From Rikenellaceae bacterium (GTDB lineage: Bacteria; Bacteroidota; Bacteroidia; Bacteroidales; Rikenellaceae): a stretch of DNA of 64,000 nucleotides. Positions 43,307 through 51,293 of this stretch are shown piece after piece. The notes under the pieces were generated by a model. That model did not search any database. It saw only the letters and a program-made list of their open reading frames with translations, and was not told the DNA's origin. The DNA is taken from assembly GCA_017463585.1 (NCBI GenBank), contig JAFTOX010000004.1, positions 62,001 through 126,000 of the forward strand, in the 5' to 3' direction. Made by a program: the position numbers and the translations under genes. Positions within the stretch are counted from its first letter, which is position 1; each line of letters opens with the position of its first letter.

Positions 43307-43340
43307 AAAGCCACGCTCCGAAAAGCGTGGCTTTTTGTTT
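43307..43340 (+). terminator. Intrinsic terminator (GCCACG-stem type)
   Basis: AAAGCCACGCT-CCGAA-AAGCGTGGCTTTTT, 30 bp past the stop of the 170-residue gene. It has the same stem and loop as the terminator after tdk. Confidence 0.9.
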
Positions 43341-43382
43341 TACTTATTTATAAATAAAAGAATAGTAAGAATAAAATGTACT

Positions 43383-43598
43383 CACGCTTTTTCAAAAGCG
43401 TGTCATCATTGGCGGGTCGGCCTTTGGGCGAGCCCCCACCCGCAGAGTGTGTGTCAAAATCGGAGATTTTGCCAATTAATATTGAACCGACGCCAATCCG
43501 AATGCGGAGTCGAGCAAACTCGAACTCAACTGAGGTGCGAAGGAGGAAAAGCCTGCGTAGCAGGATTAATTTTGCATTTTGAATCTTGAATCTTGAAT
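43383..43598 (+). repeat. Composite hairpin element J (chimeric bulged hairpin)
   Basis: After the terminator and an AT-rich linker comes a short hairpin (43383-43402, CACGCTTTT/AAAAGCGTG). The left arm TCATCATTGGCGGGT follows, then an imperfect inner stem (CGGCC-TTT-GGGCG) and bulge AGCCCCC. The right side keeps only ACCCGC of the expected arm before switching to AGAGTGTGTGTC and a CAAAATC/GATTTTG short hairpin. The copy therefore joins the left half of one type to the right half of another. The small-palindrome module follows (43490-43570), ending with TTTTGAATCTTGAATC tracts next to ygiQ. Confidence 0.8.
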
Positions 43599-43609
43599 TT
43601 TGAATTGCT

Positions 43610-45448
43610 CTACCGTTTGCGGCGCGAGGGCGTTCCCTTTGGCGGACGTTGCGGGTGCGAGGACTGAGAACGGGCAGACTGCGAACGAGAACTCTGCGAG
43701 CGTGCCCCCTGCGAACGTGTCCCCTGCGGACGCGATGAGCGTTGCTCCTCACGGAAGAAATAGGATTTCTGACGTCGCTTATCGTCTTGATTGCGAGCAA
43801 CATACAACGGCGCACCCGTATAAGGATCGCTACCTGTATAGAACATCACCGACGAGAGTGTCATCGGCGTGGGCGTAAGATCCTGCACCTGTTCGAGCGT
43901 AAAGTGCAACTTGCCCAGCACCTTCTGCGACAGCGCGCGCATATCCGCCTCGGTGCAGCCGGGGTGGCTCGAAATAAAATATGGAATCAACTGATAATTA
44001 AGACCTTCGGCGCGGCACACCGAGTGGAAATCGGCATTCAGTTGCTCGAACATCGCAAACGGCGGCTTGCGCATCAGTCGCAAAACCGCGTCCTCGGTAT
44101 GTTCGGGCGCGACCTTCAATCGACCCGAGGTGTGGTGCTTGATGACCGTCGCCAAATAGGGCGAGTCGTCGAACAGATCGTAGCGTATTCCGCTGCCGAT
44201 AAACGCCTTCTTGACCCCCTTCACCGCGCGGATCTTCGAGTAGAGGTCGAGCAGCGGGCGGTGGTCGTTATTGAGGTTGGGGCAACGGCGTGGGTGGAGG
44301 CACGACGGGCGGCGGCAACGACGACAAAGCTCGCGGTCGCGACCTCCCATCTGGTACATATTTGCCGACGGAGCGCCCACGTCCGAGAGGTAGCCTCGGA
44401 AGTCGGGCATCTGCGTAATACGCTCAACCTCAGCGAGAATCGAACGCTCCGAGCGCGAATTGATAAACTTGCCCTGATGAGCCGAAATCGTACAGAAACT
44501 GCAACCACCGAAGCACCCGCGATGGATATTGACCGAGTGTTTGATCATCTCCCACGCCGGAATATCGCCCTTACCGCGATAGCGCGGGTGGGGTGCGCGT
44601 TCGTAGGGCAGGTCGAAACTGCGATCCAACTCACTCTGTGTCAGCGTCGTATGTGGCGGATTGACAACGACATAGCGATCGCCCGTCGGCTCAACCAGCG
44701 TCTGCGTCTGCTCCATCAGGTTGCTGAGGGGTTCGATTCGGGTGAAATTTTCGGCAAAGGCCTGCTTGTCGCGGCAGCACTCCTCGAACGAGTGCAGGCG
44801 TATGGTCTGCTTCTCGTCAAGGCGATCGACATACGCTCGATCGGCCACGAAAGCCACCTGACGCAAACGACGCAACAATTTGGCATTGAATCCGTTACGC
44901 ATTGCCGCTGCCACCTCTTGAATCACCTTCTCGCCCATACCATAGACCAGCAGGTCGGCACCACTATCGACCAACAGCGAGGGCATCAGTCGCTCGTCCC
45001 AATAGTCGTAGTGGGTCAGACGGCGCAGCGACGCCTCGATACCTCCCACAACAACGGGCACGTGCGGATATAAACGTTTGAGAATCTGGGTATAAGTCTT
45101 CACCGCGCGATCGGGACGGAAGCCCGCCTTGCCACCTGCCGTATAGGCGTCGTTGCTACGCAGACGTTTGTTGGCGGTGTAGTGGTTGACCATCGAGTCC
45201 ATCGCGCCTCCCGACACCGCAAAAAACAGACGCGGCGTGCCCAACTTGCGGAAATCACGCAGGTCATCACGCCAATTCGGCTGCGGCACAATCGCCACAC
45301 GGTAGCCCTCGGCTTCGAGCAGACGCCCGATCACCGCCGCTCCAAACGAGGGGTGGTCGATATAGGCATCGCCCGTGAACAGGATCACATCGACGTAATC
45401 CCAACCCAGAGCTTCGATCTCCTTAACGGTTGTCGGTAAAAAGGCCAT
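43610..45448 (-). CDS. YgiQ family radical SAM protein
   Basis: A 612-residue radical SAM enzyme of the UPF0313/YgiQ family. It has an N-terminal B12-binding-like region (residues 10-190; DVILFTGDAYIDHPSFG). The radical SAM core has the cluster motif NIHRGCFGGCSFC (C-x3-C-x2-C). The C-terminal family domain carries VAPEHTEDAVLRLM and PYFISSHPGCTEADM. Its reaction is unknown. The last 45 residues are a basic low-complexity tail of repeated R-S-Q-[GS]-[ATS] units ending PSRRKR, probably disordered and able to bind nucleic acid. It lies 147 bp after queA, with a hairpin element between them. Confidence 0.92.
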   Translation of the reverse strand: MAFLPTTVKEIEALGWDYVDVILFTGDAYIDHPSFGAAVIGRLLEAEGYRVAIVPQPNWRDDLRDFRKLGTPRLFFAVSGGAMDSMVNHYTANKRLRSNDAYTAGGKAGFRPDRAVKTYTQILKRLYPHVPVVVGGIEASLRRLTHYDYWDERLMPSLLVDSGADLLVYGMGEKVIQEVAAAMRNGFNAKLLRRLRQVAFVADRAYVDRLDEKQTIRLHSFEECCRDKQAFAENFTRIEPLSNLMEQTQTLVEPTGDRYVVVNPPHTTLTQSELDRSFDLPYERAPHPRYRGKGDIPAWEMIKHSVNIHRGCFGGCSFCTISAHQGKFINSRSERSILAEVERITQMPDFRGYLSDVGAPSANMYQMGGRDRELCRRCRRPSCLHPRRCPNLNNDHRPLLDLYSKIRAVKGVKKAFIGSGIRYDLFDDSPYLATVIKHHTSGRLKVAPEHTEDAVLRLMRKPPFAMFEQLNADFHSVCRAEGLNYQLIPYFISSHPGCTEADMRALSQKVLGKLHFTLEQVQDLTPTPMTLSSVMFYTGSDPYTGAPLYVARNQDDKRRQKSYFFREEQRSSRPQGTRSQGARSQSSRSQSARSQSSHPQRPPKGTPSRRKR

Positions 45449-45456
45449 CGTTTATA

Positions 45457-45547
45457 ATTCAAAATTCAAGATTCAAAATTCAGGATTAATCCTGCTTCGG
45501 GGGCTCGCCTTCGGCGACCGCCCCAGCCCCCGAAGGTGCGTGTCGCC
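45457..45547 (+). repeat. Hairpin element K between queA and ygiQ
   Basis: A TTCAAAATTCAAGATTC tract is followed by a small palindrome AGGATTAATCCT (45482-45493) in the place of the short hairpin. The bulged hairpin has arms 45495-45505 and 45525-45535 (CTTCGGGGGCT, all 11 pairs), inner stem CGCC-TTC-GGCG and bulge ACCGCCCC. The right flank GTGCGTGTCG is the usual one. Reduced arms suggest a decaying copy. Confidence 0.78.
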
Positions 45548-45595
45548 ATATGGACATAACGTTGTTTTTATTATAAATAATTAATTACCAACTGC

Positions 45596-46813
45596 TTATT
45601 TTGAATTTAGCAATATCGACGAGTCGCCATAGCTCAGGAAACGAAAATCGTTCGCCAGCGCATAGTCATAAATCGCGTGCCAATCGTCGCCCACCAGCGC
45701 CGAAACCAACAGCAACAAGGTCGAGCGCGGCTGATGGAAATTGGTTACCATACCCTCAACAATGCGGAACCGATAGCCACACGGCGTGATCATAATCTGC
45801 GTCGAGGTTTTCAGTCGGTCGAGCCCCTCGCGCTCCATATACTCGATCAGCGCGTCGAGCAGCTCCGCACCACCCACCTCGGCAGGAATGTCGTACAGCT
45901 CCCACTGACCCACCGTACGCTCGCAATCGGGTGTGCCACTGCACTTTACGCGGTAGCCAAGAGCCGCAATCGACTCCAACGTACGCACCGACGTCGTACC
46001 AACGGCAATAATTCGTCCATACTTGCGACGCAGGTTGCGCAAGGTCGCCAGACGCACCTCGAAATGCTCGGTGTGCATCGGGTGGTTGGCGGCATTGGCC
46101 TCCTTGACAGGCAGGAACGTACCCGCACCCACGTGCAGCGTAACCTCCTCAAACTCAACGCCCTTGCCCTTCAACTCCTCGATCAGCTCCGAGGTGAAAT
46201 GCAGACCCGCAGTCGGTGCCGCCACCGAGCCCTCGAAACGCGAATAGACGGTCTGGTAGCGGGTGTTGTCGATCTCCTCGCTCTCACGACCCAAGTAGGG
46301 CGGAATGGGGATTCGACCCAGCTCTTCGAGCAACTGACCGAACGTGAGCGGTGCCTCCCAACGGAAACGGACAATGCTCTCACGACCTTGATTCTCAACA
46401 CGTTCGGCCACCAAGCGTGTGGGCTGACCTGCGTATTCGAAGTCGATCAGCAGCTCGCCCTCCTTCCACTTTTTCGAGTTGCCGACAATGCAGCTCCACT
46501 CCGCCTCACCACGCACCGCAAAGGCACGTTCGTAGTCGGCCGGAGCGTGAGGTTCGAGGCAGAAGATCTCGATACGTGCCCCCGATGGTTTGTGCATCAC
46601 GATACGTGCGCGGATCACCTTTGTATTATTGAAGACCAACATCGCCCCCTCGGGCAGCACCTCGCCAATGCGATAGAAGCGGCTCTCGGCAATCTCGCCC
46701 GCACGATAGACGAGCAGTTTCGATTGCTGTCGCTCGTCGAGCGGAAACTTGGCGATTCGCTCGTCGGGCAGTTCGTAGGCGTAGTCGTTAATATCTATTT
46801 GAAATCTACTCAT
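45596..46813 (-). CDS. queA: S-adenosylmethionine:tRNA ribosyltransferase-isomerase
   Basis: A 405-residue QueA, which transfers the ribosyl moiety of SAM to 7-aminomethyl-7-deazaguanine in tRNA to make epoxyqueuosine. N-terminal motifs are YELPDERIAKFPLDERQQSKLL and LVFNNTKVIRARI. The catalytic region includes RIPIPPYLGRESEEIDNTRYQTVYS and VAAPTAGLHFTSELIEELK. HVGAGTFLPVK and VGTTSVRTLES are further signatures, and the end contains TNFHQPRSTLLLLVSALVG. The protein is about 50 residues longer than E. coli QueA, which is usual in this phylum. No other queuosine genes are in the window. Confidence 0.96.
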   Translation of the reverse strand: MSRFQIDINDYAYELPDERIAKFPLDERQQSKLLVYRAGEIAESRFYRIGEVLPEGAMLVFNNTKVIRARIVMHKPSGARIEIFCLEPHAPADYERAFAVRGEAEWSCIVGNSKKWKEGELLIDFEYAGQPTRLVAERVENQGRESIVRFRWEAPLTFGQLLEELGRIPIPPYLGRESEEIDNTRYQTVYSRFEGSVAAPTAGLHFTSELIEELKGKGVEFEEVTLHVGAGTFLPVKEANAANHPMHTEHFEVRLATLRNLRRKYGRIIAVGTTSVRTLESIAALGYRVKCSGTPDCERTVGQWELYDIPAEVGGAELLDALIEYMEREGLDRLKTSTQIMITPCGYRFRIVEGMVTNFHQPRSTLLLLVSALVGDDWHAIYDYALANDFRFLSYGDSSILLNSK

Positions 46814-46838
46814 TTTTGCGTCAAACGAAAATTCTCCA

Positions 46839-46846
46839 CAAAAGTA
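46839..46846 (-). promoter_or_regulatory. -7 box for queA
   Basis: Minus-strand TACTTTTG, 25 bp before the ATG at 46813. Confidence 0.45.
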
Positions 46847-46888
46847 CTCAATAATTTGCGCCCGTGAAACTTTCTCGGAAAATTTTGT

Positions 46889-46896
46889 TATATTTG
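46889..46896 (+). promoter_or_regulatory. -7 box for the TM2 gene
   Basis: TATATTTG, 53 bp before the ATG at 46950. Confidence 0.5.
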
Positions 46897-46949
46897 CGTA
46901 ACTGATTGAGATTGCAATCCGAAACTAACTTTAACGAACCAATAGATTT

Positions 46950-47408
46950 ATGTTGATCCAATGCAATGAGTGTGGCAACCAAATTTCGGATAAAGCCACC
47001 ACCTGCCCCTCGTGCGGCGCACCGATTGAACGCAATATCTACTGCACAAAGTGCGGAACATTGTACAACGAAAAGGCAACTGCGTGCCCCTCGTGCGGTA
47101 CATACAACCCCAACTGTCCATCGCCACCCTCGGCCATTGACGACCTCTTCTCGTCGGGCAAAAGCGGACGCAGCCGTGGCATTGCCGCTATCTTGGCATT
47201 CTTCTTCGGCGCATTGGGCGTCCACTATTTCTACTTGGGCAAGAACTCCGCCGGCTGGATCATCTTGGTCGTCGACGTGCTGACCTGCTTCGTAGCTGCC
47301 GCCGTGTTCAGCATTATGTCGTTGATACAAGCAATCTTAATGCTCACAATGACACAAGTGCAATTCGAAAACCGATATATCAACACCCCGAGCAAGTTCC
47401 CATTCTAA
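46950..47408 (+). CDS. Zinc-ribbon plus TM2 domain membrane protein
   Basis: A 152-residue protein. The N-terminal 55 residues hold two tandem zinc ribbons: CNECGN with CPSCG, and CTKCGT with CPSCG. A linker leads to a TM2 domain with two helices (RGIAAILAFFFGALGVHYFYLG, then WIILVVDVLTCFVAAAVFSIMS). The G-x-x-x-x-H-Y-F-Y-L-G turn is characteristic of TM2. The role is unknown; such proteins are common in Bacteroidota. It is flanked by its own promoter and a terminator at 47443-47475. Confidence 0.85.
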   Translation: MLIQCNECGNQISDKATTCPSCGAPIERNIYCTKCGTLYNEKATACPSCGTYNPNCPSPPSAIDDLFSSGKSGRSRGIAAILAFFFGALGVHYFYLGKNSAGWIILVVDVLTCFVAAAVFSIMSLIQAILMLTMTQVQFENRYINTPSKFPF

Positions 47409-47442
47409 ACAAAGGCTCGTTCCGACTGAGTGATGCACACCC

Positions 47443-47475
47443 CGATGAAAAAAGTTTCACGCGGGTGTGCTTTTT
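47443..47475 (+). terminator. Intrinsic terminator after the TM2 gene
   Basis: CACACCC pairs with GGGTGTG, with an A-rich and T-rich loop region, followed by CTTTTTGTGTT. Confidence 0.75.
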
Positions 47476-47490
47476 GTGTTACTATTTTGC

Positions 47491-47498
47491 TATCTTTG
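47491..47498 (+). promoter_or_regulatory. -7 box for nadB
   Basis: TATCTTTG, 25 bp before the ATG at 47524. Confidence 0.6.
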
Positions 47499-47523
47499 TG
47501 CAACTATAACTCACACAACAAGA

Positions 47524-49080
47524 ATGAAAACAGATTTCTTGGTTATCGGTAGTGGCGCAGCGGGTCTTTCGTTCGCACTCAAAGCTGCCGAACACGGCCA
47601 CGTAACGATCGTTACTAAGGGCGAAATGGTCGAGTGTAACACCAATTACGCTCAGGGCGGTATCTGCTCGGTTACCTACGAGCCCGACACCTTCGAAAAA
47701 CATATCAAAGACACAATGGTCTGTGGCGCAGGTATTTGCGACGAGGCGGCAGTCAATTTGGTCGTACGTCGTGCGCCCGAATTGATCGCCGACCTCATTG
47801 CGTGGGGAACGCGCTTCGACCGCACTCCCGACGGACGCTTCGAGCTCAACCGCGAGGGCGGACACTCCGAGCACCGTATCCTCCACCACAAGGATCTGAC
47901 GGGTGCCGAGATCGAACGTGCATTGATCGAGAGCGTGCGCAAGCACCCCAATATCACCGTTTTGGAGCACCACTTCGCAATCGACCTGCTCACCCAGCAC
48001 CACTTGGGCGAGTTCGTTACACGCCACACGCGCGGCTTGGCCTGCTTCGGTGCCTACGTGCTCGATATGGATTCGGGACGTATCGAAACGATGCTCTCGC
48101 GCTTTACGGTCGTAGCTACGGGTGGCTGCGGAAACATCTATGGCACAACGACTAACCCCATCGTGGCAACGGGCGACGGCATTGCAATGTGCCACCGCGC
48201 CAAGGCGATGATCTCGAATATGGAGTTCATTCAGTTCCACCCCACATCGCTCTACAACCCCGGCGAGCGCCCCTCGTTCCTGATCACCGAGGCGATGCGT
48301 GGTTTTGGTGCGATTCTGCGCCTGCCCAATGGCAAGGAGTTTATGGACAAGTATCACCCGATGGGCTCGCTCGCACCGCGCGACGTGGTGGCACGAGCTA
48401 TCGACCGCGAGATGAAACGTAGTGGCGAAGAGTTTGTCTATCTGGACGTTACGCACAAAGACGCCGACTCGATCCGTAGCCACTTCCCCAATATCTACGA
48501 GAAATGTCTGTCGCTCGGAATCGACATCACCAAGGATTATATCCCCGTTACGCCCGCTGCACACTACTGCTGCGGTGGCGTGAAGGTCGATCTCAACGGT
48601 CAGACCTCGATCAAGCGTCTGTACGCTCTGGGCGAGTGCTCGTGTACGGGTCTGCACGGCGCTAACCGCTTGGCTTCTAACTCGTTGATCGAGGCGGTGG
48701 TCTATGCCGATCAGGCTGCAAAGCACGCCATCGAACTCTTCGATCGCACGGAGATTCAGGAGGGTATTCCCGATTGGAACTTCGAGGGCACGTCGAACAC
48801 CGAGGAGATGTTGCTGATCATTCAGTCGAAGCGCGAGATGCAGCAGATTATGTCGAACTACGTGGGTATCGTGCGCTCGAACCTCTACCTGAAACGTGCA
48901 ATGCGCCGCTTGGAGATCCTCTGGCACGAGACCGAGGAGCTCTACAACAAGACCACGCCCAACCGCGACCTGTGCGAGTTGCGCAATATGATCGCAGTGG
49001 CGTACTTGGTTATCAAGCAGGGTCGCGACCGCAAGGAGTCGGTCGGCTGCCACTACAACGTCGACTACCCGCAAGAGTAG
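47524..49080 (+). CDS. nadB: L-aspartate oxidase
   Basis: A 518-residue FAD enzyme that oxidises L-aspartate to iminoaspartate, the first step of NAD synthesis. ATG 47524 (MKTDFLVIGSGAAG) follows a -7 box; the open frame upstream is not NadB-like. The FAD fold is GSGAAGLSFALKAAEHG. NYAQGGICSV, GGHSEHRILHHKD, EFIQFHPTSLYNPG and HYCCGGVKVDLNGQTSIKRLYALGE are family motifs, and ANRLASNSLIEAVVYA closes the FAD site. The C-terminal helical domain is complete. nadA and nadC are not adjacent. A GCCACG-type terminator follows. Confidence 0.95.
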   Translation: MKTDFLVIGSGAAGLSFALKAAEHGHVTIVTKGEMVECNTNYAQGGICSVTYEPDTFEKHIKDTMVCGAGICDEAAVNLVVRRAPELIADLIAWGTRFDRTPDGRFELNREGGHSEHRILHHKDLTGAEIERALIESVRKHPNITVLEHHFAIDLLTQHHLGEFVTRHTRGLACFGAYVLDMDSGRIETMLSRFTVVATGGCGNIYGTTTNPIVATGDGIAMCHRAKAMISNMEFIQFHPTSLYNPGERPSFLITEAMRGFGAILRLPNGKEFMDKYHPMGSLAPRDVVARAIDREMKRSGEEFVYLDVTHKDADSIRSHFPNIYEKCLSLGIDITKDYIPVTPAAHYCCGGVKVDLNGQTSIKRLYALGECSCTGLHGANRLASNSLIEAVVYADQAAKHAIELFDRTEIQEGIPDWNFEGTSNTEEMLLIIQSKREMQQIMSNYVGIVRSNLYLKRAMRRLEILWHETEELYNKTTPNRDLCELRNMIAVAYLVIKQGRDRKESVGCHYNVDYPQE

Positions 49081-49107
49081 AGCGCTGGTGACTTGAACCC
49101 CAAACGC

Positions 49108-49141
49108 AAAATTAGGCCACGCCCCGAAAGGACGTGGCTTT
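49108..49141 (+). terminator. Intrinsic terminator after nadB (GCCACG-stem type)
   Basis: GGCCACG pairs with CGTGGCT around CCCCGAAAGGA, followed by TTTTTTTG. Confidence 0.85.
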
Positions 49142-49191
49142 TTTTGATTCACAATTCACAATTAATTCTGCAAGCGACTCTGCGGGAGGAG

Positions 49192-49565
49192 TACGCACGC
49201 GGTGGCGTGGGGCGGCGCGACTGAAAGTCGCGGGCGCCACCGCGTGTGTCGATTTCAAAGAAATCGCCAAACGGAATTCAAAATTCAAGATTCAAGATTC
49301 AAAATTTTTTCCTTATGTTTTAATTAAAAGAAGAAGAAAATGTATTCACGCTTTTTCATAAAGCGTGTCATCATTGGCGGGTCGGCCTTTGGCCGAGCCC
49401 CCCACCCGCCAATGATGAGATATGTTGAGAATAAACCGAAAACAGCAAAACACGCCCATATGGCAAATTAAATGAACGTGCAAATTCGCAAGTAGGGTGC
49501 TGGTTTTGCAAACTGAATACAACTCGCAAGACTGAAAACAGTAAAACCCGCCCATATGGCGGGAA
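49192..49565 (+). repeat. Composite hairpin elements L1 and L2 (fullest copy)
   Basis: L1 (reverse) has a bulged hairpin with arms 49197-49207 and 49235-49245 (ACGCGGTGGCG) and a short hairpin 49250-49266. A TTCAAAATTCAAGATTC tract follows. L2 (forward) has short hairpin 49347-49367 and arms 49368-49382 and 49404-49418 (TCATCATTGGCGGGT, all 15 pairs), inner CGGCC-TTT-GGCCG and bulge AGCCCCCC. The CATATG module at 49450-49563 has a CGCCCATATGGC copy at each end. It is nearly identical to 1980-2317 but keeps the left half of L1 that is missing there. It fills the nadB/purD spacer. Confidence 0.87.
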
Positions 49566-49627
49566 TCTTGAATTTTGCATTTTGAATTGCGACCCGCATT
49601 CTGTGGGTGAGTTTCTCGGTCGAGATT

Positions 49628-49657
49628 TTGCAGGGTAAAGAATTATTGTTATCTTTG
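49628..49657 (+). promoter_or_regulatory. Promoter for purD
   Basis: TTG (49628-49630) and TATCTTTG (49650-49657) with a 19 nt spacer, 23 bp before the purD ATG. This is a consensus Bacteroidota housekeeping promoter. Confidence 0.7.
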
Positions 49658-49680
49658 TCGAAACAGACAAACACTCTATT

Positions 49681-50991
49681 ATGAAATTACCACAATCAGT
49701 CAATGTTTTGCTGCTCGGTTCGGGCGGCCGTGAACACGCTTTTGCTCACAGCATTGCGAGCAGTCCCCGCACCGCAAATCTCTATATCGCGCCCGGTAAT
49801 GCCGGCACGGCGCTCGAAGGAACAAATGTCGATCTGTCGCCGACCGATTTCGGTACGGTCAAGCAGTTCGTCCTGCGCAACAATATCAATTTGGTTGTTG
49901 TAGGTCCCGAGGATCCGCTGGTGCGCGGTGTGGTCGATTTCTTCCACAGCGATAGCGAGATCTACCATATTCCCGTGATCGGTCCGTCGGGCGAAGGTGC
50001 TCGTTTAGAGGGCAGTAAGGAGTATGCCAAGGCGTTTATGATGCGCCACAACGTCCCCACGGCGGCCTACCGTTCGTTCGGTGTGGGTCAGGTCGAGGAG
50101 GCTGTTGAGTTTCTGCGCACGTTGCGTCCGCCCTACGTCTTGAAGGCCGACGGTCTGGCAGCGGGCAAGGGCGTGGTAATCCTCGACGAGTTGGAGGAGG
50201 CACGCCGCGAGTTGGAGCAGATGTTCGATGGTAAGTTTGGCAAGGCGGGTGCGCGCGTGGTCATTGAGGAGTACCTGAGTGGTATCGAATGCTCGGTGTT
50301 TGTCGCTACCGATGGCAAAAATTATAAGATCCTGCCCGTTGCCAAGGATTACAAACGTATTGGCGAGGGCGACACGGGTCTGAATACGGGTGGTATGGGT
50401 GCTGTTTCGCCCGTTCCGTTTGCCGACGAGGAGTTTATGCGCAAGGTCGAGGAGCGTATTGTGCGCCCGACGGTTGCGGGTCTGGCCGAGGAGAAGATCG
50501 ACTATCACGGCTTCATCTTCATCGGTCTGATGAACTGCGGCGGCGACCCCTATGTGATTGAGTATAACGTCCGTATGGGCGACCCCGAGACGGAGGTGGT
50601 GCTGCCCCGTATCGAGAGCGATATTATGGAGTTGTTCGAGGGTATCGCCTTCGGTCAGCTCGACGAGGTGGATCTGCGTATCGATCCCCGCACGGCGGTT
50701 ACGGTCGTATGCGTTTCGGGCGGCTACCCCGAGGCATACGAGAAGGGTAAGCAGATCACGGGCTTGGACGTTCCGACGCCCGAGGGCACGAAGATCTACC
50801 ACGCAGGAACGGCAACGAAGGCGGGTGAGACGCTCACTTCGGGAGGTCGTGTGCTGGCAGTGACCTCGAAGGCTGAGGATATTCCGTCGGCATTGGCGAA
50901 GAGCTACGGTGCCATCGAGCAGATCGACTACGAGGGTAAGTATTGCCGTCGAGACATCGGTCAGGACGTGATGCGCTACGGAAAGGAGTAA
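49681..50991 (+). CDS. purD: Phosphoribosylamine-glycine ligase
   Basis: A 436-residue ATP-grasp enzyme of purine synthesis. The N-terminal domain begins VNVLLLGSGGREHAFAHSI and contains VVVGPEDPLVRGVVDFF. The ATP-grasp core includes PYVLKADGLAAGKGVVI, IEEYLSGIECSVFVATDG, the signature NTGGMGAVSPVPF and EYNVRMGDPETEVVLPR. The C-terminal domain has VCVSGGYPEAYEKGK and GGRVLAVTS. All match PurD well. It is transcribed from a consensus promoter and ends in a terminator at 51012. No other pur genes are adjacent. Confidence 0.96.
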   Translation: MKLPQSVNVLLLGSGGREHAFAHSIASSPRTANLYIAPGNAGTALEGTNVDLSPTDFGTVKQFVLRNNINLVVVGPEDPLVRGVVDFFHSDSEIYHIPVIGPSGEGARLEGSKEYAKAFMMRHNVPTAAYRSFGVGQVEEAVEFLRTLRPPYVLKADGLAAGKGVVILDELEEARRELEQMFDGKFGKAGARVVIEEYLSGIECSVFVATDGKNYKILPVAKDYKRIGEGDTGLNTGGMGAVSPVPFADEEFMRKVEERIVRPTVAGLAEEKIDYHGFIFIGLMNCGGDPYVIEYNVRMGDPETEVVLPRIESDIMELFEGIAFGQLDEVDLRIDPRTAVTVVCVSGGYPEAYEKGKQITGLDVPTPEGTKIYHAGTATKAGETLTSGGRVLAVTSKAEDIPSALAKSYGAIEQIDYEGKYCRRDIGQDVMRYGKE

Positions 50992-51011
50992 CCCTTCGGC
51001 ATAGAGAATTG

Positions 51012-51056
51012 AGCGGTTCGAGGTTGCCCGAAAGAGTGCGCACGAACCGCTTTTTT
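51012..51056 (+). terminator. Intrinsic terminator after purD
   Basis: AGCGGTTCG pairs with CGAACCGCT around a loop of about 20 nt, followed by TTTTTTT. Confidence 0.85.
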
Positions 51057-51119
51057 TGATATTGGGGTTTGGGGGGTTGCGAGTTGGCAATTTTTTGGTT
51101 TTGCGGATAAAATTTAATT

Positions 51120-51192
51120 GGCAAAATCTTCGATTTTGACACACACTCGCGGGCTCGCCCTTCGGGCGACCCCCGCAGCCCGCGAGTGTGCG
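51120..51192 (+). repeat. Hairpin element M
   Basis: A short hairpin (CAAAATC-TTC-GATTTTG, 51122-51138) is followed by a bulged hairpin. Arms are 51142-51155 and 51177-51190 (CACACTCGCGGGCT, all 14 pairs), inner stem 51156-51168 (CGCCC-TTC-GGGCG) and bulge ACCCCCGC (51169-51176). It is the last copy before the mobile island. Confidence 0.85.
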
Positions 51193-51293
51193 CCTGTTCA
51201 CCGCCGCAGAATGTGAATTAATATTGAATTATCATCTAATTTAATATTAAACAAAAGAAACAAAACAATTATAAACAACTAAACCACAGAGCA

